From Bacteroidota bacterium (lineage in GTDB: Bacteria > Bacteroidota > Bacteroidia > B-17B0 > Aurantibacillaceae): a stretch of DNA of 23,875 nt. Below the pieces are notes generated by a model. The model was not told where the DNA came from. It did no database searches and worked only from the letters and a program-made list of their open reading frames with translations. Positions 22,650-23,875 of this stretch are shown piece by piece. The stretch is from positions 1-23,875 of the forward strand of contig JANYGR010000374.1 in assembly GCA_025359355.1 (NCBI GenBank). Direction: 5' to 3'. Position numbers and translations under genes: made by a program. Each line of letters opens with the position of its first letter. The stretch's first letter is position 1.

Positions 22650-23690
22650 ATGAAGACTTCTGTTTTTTTAATCCTATTAGCTTTAATAGGCTTAACGGCT
22701 TGTAAAACGAATATGGTGTATATTAATACCACTAATCCTTCGCCCGTTACTATTTCTTCTTCCACAAAAAATGTAGGGATTATTAATAGAGCCATTCCTA
22801 CAGATGACAATAAAACACTAAATACCATTCATCAAAATGCCTCTGGCGAGACCTTGCAATTGATTAAAGATGCCAGTGCTGAATGCATGAAAGGATTGAA
22901 TGATGCGTTAGCGCAAAACAAACGCTTTGATACAATTAAATTATTAAATGCAGTAGATCTTAAAACGCCAGTAATAGGAACGTTTCCATCACATTTAATG
23001 TGGAATGATGTAGAGAGTATTTGTAATAAATACGGCGTAGATATTTTATTTAGTTTAGAAATATTTGATACTCAATTAAAAGTTGTTCCCATTACCAATA
23101 CACCAAAAATAAATAATGTGATGGATGTTATTAATACAGTGGCTCAAGCACAAGTAAATATCACAACTACCGTTAAAACAGGTTGGCGTATTTATGATCC
23201 TCGAAATAAATACATCTTAGATGAATATCCGATGGTAGATAATTTATCGATAACAGCTAATGCAGCAACCATATTAAATACCACCGAAGCGTTACTTGGC
23301 AGAAAAGAAGCCATTAAACAAAGCTCCAACAGAATGGGGAGAGATTATTCAAATCGTATTATTCCTTATTGGGTAACCCTTCGAAGAGAATATTATGTGA
23401 AAGGAAATTACAATTTTAAAATAGCTACCAGAAAAGCACGAACACGAAATTGGGATGGCGCAGGCGAATTGTGGTTACAAGAAACGAAAAGTTCTAAACG
23501 GAAAATTGCAGGACGAGCTTGTTATAACATGGCTATACTAAGCGAAATCAATGGCGATATTGATAAAGCAATGGAGTGGGCTCAAAAGGCGTATGAAAAT
23601 TACAATAATAAATTAGCTCTTCAATATGTGAATATGCTAAGGTATCGCAAGCAAAGTAATCAACGCTTGAATTATCAGTTGGGGAATTAG
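22650..23690 (+). CDS. DUF6340-like lipoprotein with TPR-like C-terminus
   Basis: 346 aa. A lipoprotein signal peptide is clear: MKTSVFLILLALIGLTAC with the lipobox L-T-A-C and the acylated cysteine at residue 18, followed by KTN, so it is probably exported to the cell envelope. The middle part (about 60-230) has the pattern of the Bacteroidota DUF6340 family, including a segment with WNDVESICNKYGVDILFSLE and VKTGWRIYDPRNKYILDEY. The C-terminal part (about 240-330) contains NYNFKIATRKARTRNWDGAG and AGRACYNMAILSEINGDIDK, helical repeats resembling TPR units. No enzymatic motif is seen. It starts 30 bp after the acyltransferase stop and is probably in the same unit. Its function is unknown; family assignment is from pattern memory and should be taken as probable only. 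Confidence 0.7.
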   Translation: MKTSVFLILLALIGLTACKTNMVYINTTNPSPVTISSSTKNVGIINRAIPTDDNKTLNTIHQNASGETLQLIKDASAECMKGLNDALAQNKRFDTIKLLNAVDLKTPVIGTFPSHLMWNDVESICNKYGVDILFSLEIFDTQLKVVPITNTPKINNVMDVINTVAQAQVNITTTVKTGWRIYDPRNKYILDEYPMVDNLSITANAATILNTTEALLGRKEAIKQSSNRMGRDYSNRIIPYWVTLRREYYVKGNYNFKIATRKARTRNWDGAGELWLQETKSSKRKIAGRACYNMAILSEINGDIDKAMEWAQKAYENYNNKLALQYVNMLRYRKQSNQRLNYQLGN

Positions 23691-23711
23691 TTGTATATTC
23701 TTAATTCATAT

Positions 23712-23875
23712 TTGTGTTTTATAAAGAAAATTAGTCACTTACTAATTTTTTCTGTATCCATTGTTTATTTTATTTCATGTGGAGAAATAAATGAAAATTC
23801 AAGTAGCAATGCGCCTATTACTATTGATATACAGCCGCTTGGTGATTTTTCAGATAGTCAGATAGAATTTGTTTA
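23712..23875 (+). CDS. Probable lipoprotein resembling archaemetzincin, 5' part only
   Basis: An open frame runs from about 23712 off the window end. It reads KKISHLLIFSVSIVYFISC, a lipoprotein-type signal with cysteine after I-S, followed by GEINENSSSNAPITIDIQPLGDFSD in two parts (a short Asn/Ser-rich linker, then ITIDIQPLGDFSDSQIEFV). The I-x-I-Q-P-L-G pattern is how archaemetzincin-type zinc peptidases begin, and some Bacteroidota members carry a lipoprotein signal. The zinc-binding motif would lie beyond the window, so the call cannot be confirmed here. The start is unclear: no ATG is in frame, and the options are TTG at 23712 or a rare codon such as ATA at 23721. It follows the DUF6340-like gene by 21 bp on the same strand. 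Confidence 0.45.
   Translation, partial: MCFIKKISHLLIFSVSIVYFISCGEINENSSSNAPITIDIQPLGDFSDSQIEFV

Overview
The window comes from an AT-rich Bacteroidota chromosome, most likely Flavobacteriales-like. The evidence is the BamA–OmpH–OmpH order, the FtsZ C-terminus ending NNSFLHDNVD, a Bacteroidota-type FtsL, promoters of the TAnnTTTG class, and the general absence of Shine-Dalgarno sequences. No phage, transposase, CRISPR array, tRNA or rRNA was seen. Placement below phylum level is inference.

Left part (1-3203, + strand): the 3' end of bamA (outer-membrane protein assembly), two OmpH/Skp-like periplasmic chaperones with a rho-independent terminator after the second, then a GHMP kinase of the heptose-7-phosphate kinase type (hddA). 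All concern envelope biogenesis. Convergent to these, on the minus strand, is a GAF plus SpoIIE/PP2C phosphatase (3295-4668), separated from the next operon by a strong hairpin terminator.

Core (4887-21483, minus strand): a nearly complete division and cell-wall (dcw) cluster, read right to left as mraZ, rsmH, ftsL, ftsI, murE, mraY, murD, an extra MurD C-terminal-domain gene, ftsW, murG, murC, ftsQ, ftsA, ftsZ. It makes lipid II from UDP-MurNAc precursors (MurC, MurD, MurE, MraY, MurG), polymerises and crosslinks it at the septum (FtsW, FtsI), and builds the Z-ring and divisome (FtsZ, FtsA, FtsQ, FtsL). murB, murF and ddl are not in the window. Upstream of mraZ are four hexamers at an exact 10-bp period next to a good -7 element, which I read as the MraZ operator over the dcw promoter.

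Three things in the cluster are unusual. (1) A complete 160-codon gene encodes only the MurD C-terminal ligase domain and lies directly downstream of full-length murD. (2) Most of the larger gaps between cluster genes hold short palindromic repeats of several families, often ending within a few bases of a stop codon. (3) One such palindrome lies inside the murD reading frame and supplies part of an N-terminal extension that MurD normally lacks.

Right part (21765-23875, + strand): divergent from mraZ, a PlsC-like acyltransferase with an atypical HX5D motif, a DUF6340-like lipoprotein with a TPR-like tail, and the first codons of a probable lipoprotein that resembles archaemetzincin and runs off the window.
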